A stretch of DNA of 14,590 nucleotides from an uncultured Solirubrobacteraceae bacterium. GTDB taxonomy: Bacteria > Actinomycetota > Thermoleophilia > Solirubrobacterales > Solirubrobacteraceae. Below are positions 12,999 to 14,590 of this stretch, piece by piece. Where the stretch lies: assembly GCA_902806215.1 (NCBI GenBank), contig CADCVT010000093.1, forward strand, positions 1 through 14,590, read 5' to 3'. Position 1 is the stretch's first letter. Every line of letters starts with the position of its first letter. Made by a program: the position numbers and the translations under genes. The notes under the pieces are model-generated. The model was not told the origin of the DNA. It searched no databases and saw only the letters and a program-made list of their open reading frames with translations.

Positions 12999-13044
12999 CG
13001 AACGTACGCGCTGCCGTGCCAGGGCCCGGCACGACGTACGTTCG
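12999..13044. terminator. 46-base interrupted inverted repeat after the mutase stop; probable terminator
   Basis: Outer arms CGAACGTACG (12999-13008) and CGTACGTTCG (13035-13044) are perfect ten-base complements. Inner arms CGTGCC (13015-13020) and GGCACG (13028-13033) flank a seven-base loop. Six unpaired bases on one side and one on the other form an internal bulge. It begins five bases after the mutase TGA (13049-13051, minus strand), so it is well placed as a GC-rich terminator, although no T-tract follows. Both outer arms also hold an outward-facing TACGTT. Confidence 0.5.
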
Positions 13045-13048
13045 CGGG

Positions 13049-14590
13049 TCACGCCGGCTCGGCGACGCCGTTGCGCTCCGCGACGAGCGCGACGATGTCG
13101 CCCATGATCTTCGTCAGGTCGAAGTCCTTCGGCGTGTAGACCGCGGCGACCCCGGCGGCTTTGAGCGGCTCGACGTCCGCCTCGGGGATGATCCCGCCGA
13201 CGATCACCGGCACGTCGACGCCGCGCTCGCGCAGCGCCGCGACGACCGACGGGATGAGCTCGCGGTGCGACCCAGACAGGATCGAGAGGCCCACGACGTG
13301 GACGCCCTCCTGCAGCGCGCTCGCCGCGATCTGCGCCGGCGTCAGCCGGATGCCTTCGTACACGACCTCCATGCCCGCGTCGCGGGCGCGGACGGCGATC
13401 TGCTCCGCGCCGTTGGAGTGCCCGTCGAGGCCCGGCTTGCCGACGAGGATCTTCAGCCGCCGGCCGAGGCCCTCGGACACGCGCTCGACGTCCTCGCGGA
13501 TCGCCTCGAGCTCATCCCCGCCCGGGGCGCCGGTCGCCTCGCCGACGCCGGTCGGCGCGCGGTACGAGCCGAACACGTCGCGCAGCGCCTGCGCCCACTC
13601 GCCGGTCGTGACGCCCGAGCGGGCGGCCTCGATCGTCGCGGGCATGATGTTGTCGTCGGAGTCCGCGGCGGCGCGCAGTCCCTCCAGCGCCCGGGCGACG
13701 GCGTCGTCGTCGCGGGTCGAGCGCCACGCCTCGAGCGCCTCGCGCTGCTGCGCCTCGGTCTCGGGATCGACGACGAGGATGCCGCCCTCGGCGTCGGCGG
13801 TCAGCGGCGACGGCTCGGTCTCCGTGTACTTGTTCAGCCCGACGACGATCTGCTCGCCGGCCTCGATGCGGCGCAGGCGCTCGCGGTGCGAGGAGACGAG
13901 CTCGCCCTTCATGTAGGAGACGGCCTCGACGGCGCCGCCCTGCTCCTGCACGCGGGCCATCTCGTCACGGGCACCGGAGACGAGCTCGGCGACCAGACCC
14001 TCCATGACGACGGAGCCCTCGAAGATGTCGGGGTACTCGAGGATGTCGGTCTCGTAGGCGAGCACCTGCTGGAGGCGCAGCGACCACTGCTGGTCCCACG
14101 GGCGGGGGAGGCCGAGGGCCTCGTTCCACGCCGGAAGCTGGATCGCGCGGGCGCGGGCGTTGCGTCCGAGCGACACCGCGAGCGCCTCGAGCACGATCCG
14201 CTGCACGTTGTTCTCGGGCTGCTGCTCGGTCAGGCCGAGCGAGTTGACCTGCACGCCGTAGCGGAAGCGCAGGTGCTTGGGGTCGGTGACGCCGTAGCGC
14301 TCGCGCCCGAGCTCCTCCCACAGCTGGCCCATCGCGCGGAGCTTCGCGTGCTCCTCGACGAAGCGGACGCCCGCGTTGACGAAGAACGAGATGCGCCCGA
14401 ACACGGGGCCCATGAGCTCCTGGTCGACGCGCTCGCGCACGCTGTCGAGCACGGCGATCGCGTTGGACATCGCGAAGGCGATCTCCTGCACCGGCGTCGC
14501 CCCGGCCTCCTGCAGGTGGTACGAGCAGATGTTGATCGGGTTCCACTTGGGGATCTCGGTCACCGTGTAGGCGACCATGTCGGCGATCAG
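13049..14590 (-). CDS. B12-dependent acyl-CoA mutase, MeaA/ethylmalonyl-CoA mutase type (partial, N-terminus outside window)
   Basis: 513 residues are visible, with the frame open through the right edge. At roughly 650-680 residues for the family, about 150 N-terminal residues are missing. The substrate-barrel stretch KWNPINICSYHLQEAGATPV has the NICSYHLQEAGATPVQE form of MeaA/ethylmalonyl-CoA mutases, rather than the SGYHMQEAGA form of methylmalonyl-CoA mutase. The C-terminal cobalamin domain has the DxHxxG motif as GLDGHSNG (His codon at 13418-13420), then LSILSGSH and GGIIPEAD. The enzyme rearranges the carbon skeleton of a branched acyl-CoA by adenosylcobalamin radicals. Whether the substrate is ethylmalonyl-CoA, or another such as isobutyryl-CoA, cannot be fixed without the missing part and the genome's crotonyl-CoA carboxylase/reductase content. 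Alpha and B12 domains are on one chain. meaB lies downstream, past the proline dehydrogenase remnant. Confidence 0.93.
   Translation of the reverse strand: MIADMVAYTVTEIPKWNPINICSYHLQEAGATPVQEIAFAMSNAIAVLDSVRERVDQELMGPVFGRISFFVNAGVRFVEEHAKLRAMGQLWEELGRERYGVTDPKHLRFRYGVQVNSLGLTEQQPENNVQRIVLEALAVSLGRNARARAIQLPAWNEALGLPRPWDQQWSLRLQQVLAYETDILEYPDIFEGSVVMEGLVAELVSGARDEMARVQEQGGAVEAVSYMKGELVSSHRERLRRIEAGEQIVVGLNKYTETEPSPLTADAEGGILVVDPETEAQQREALEAWRSTRDDDAVARALEGLRAAADSDDNIMPATIEAARSGVTTGEWAQALRDVFGSYRAPTGVGEATGAPGGDELEAIREDVERVSEGLGRRLKILVGKPGLDGHSNGAEQIAVRARDAGMEVVYEGIRLTPAQIAASALQEGVHVVGLSILSGSHRELIPSVVAALRERGVDVPVIVGGIIPEADVEPLKAAGVAAVYTPKDFDLTKIMGDIVALVAERNGVAEPA

Noticed and set aside
1..14590. 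tRNA, rRNA, CRISPR array, insertion sequence, prophage or integrative element.
   Set aside because: No cloverleaf, regular direct repeats, transposase motifs or terminal repeats were seen on reading. Composition is even across the window.

Overview
The window is uniformly GC-rich, gapless and densely coded. It uses ATG and GTG starts, many start/stop overlaps of one to four bases, and actinobacterial-type families: F420/LLM-type oxidoreductase, MeaA-type B12 mutase with MeaB, and SDRs. I infer an actinobacterial chromosome, possibly a Thermoleophilia/Solirubrobacterales-like soil lineage. No 16S gene or other marker is present, so the taxonomic guess rests on gene style alone. I see no tRNA, rRNA, CRISPR, insertion sequence or phage gene.

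Layout, left to right. (1) 1-469, minus: the N-terminal part of a CxxC...CxxC protein, cut by the left edge and divergent from the next genes. (2) 489-2587, plus: a crotonase-fold protein coupled by ATGA to a fused MobA-like guanylyltransferase plus SAM methyltransferase. (3) 6248 down to 2584, minus: moaA, then an SDR, then a secreted PQQ-like beta-propeller protein. (4) 6274-7547, plus: a small lipoprotein and a second SDR. (5) 9192 down to 7544, minus: a metallo-beta-lactamase-fold hydrolase and an LLM (F420/flavin) oxidoreductase. (6) 9225-9521, plus: a glutaredoxin-like protein. (7) 10999 down to 9518, minus: an ABM-domain protein, an unknown 138-residue protein and a PEP mutase/isocitrate lyase-family enzyme. 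(8) 11070-11615, plus: peptide deformylase. (9) 14590 down to 11634, minus: a B12-dependent acyl-CoA mutase of MeaA/ethylmalonyl-CoA mutase type (5' end outside the window), a decayed proline dehydrogenase remnant, the MeaB chaperone GTPase, and a 52-residue membrane protein coupled to meaB.

Functionally, two molybdenum-cofactor genes (moaA and the mobA fusion) lie about 2.7 kb apart in separate transcription units. The right end is a B12 mutase plus its GTPase chaperone, consistent with branched or C4/C5 acyl-CoA metabolism. The remainder is mainly redox and housekeeping functions.

No obviously new multi-gene system is visible. The unusual points are the MobA-methyltransferase fusion, a repeated TAnnnT box 7-10 bases before start codons (leaderless transcription, including overlapping divergent -10 boxes), three convergent gene pairs that share their stop codons in a four-base overlap, the collapsed proline dehydrogenase between mutase and meaB, and a 46-base inverted repeat just after the mutase stop.
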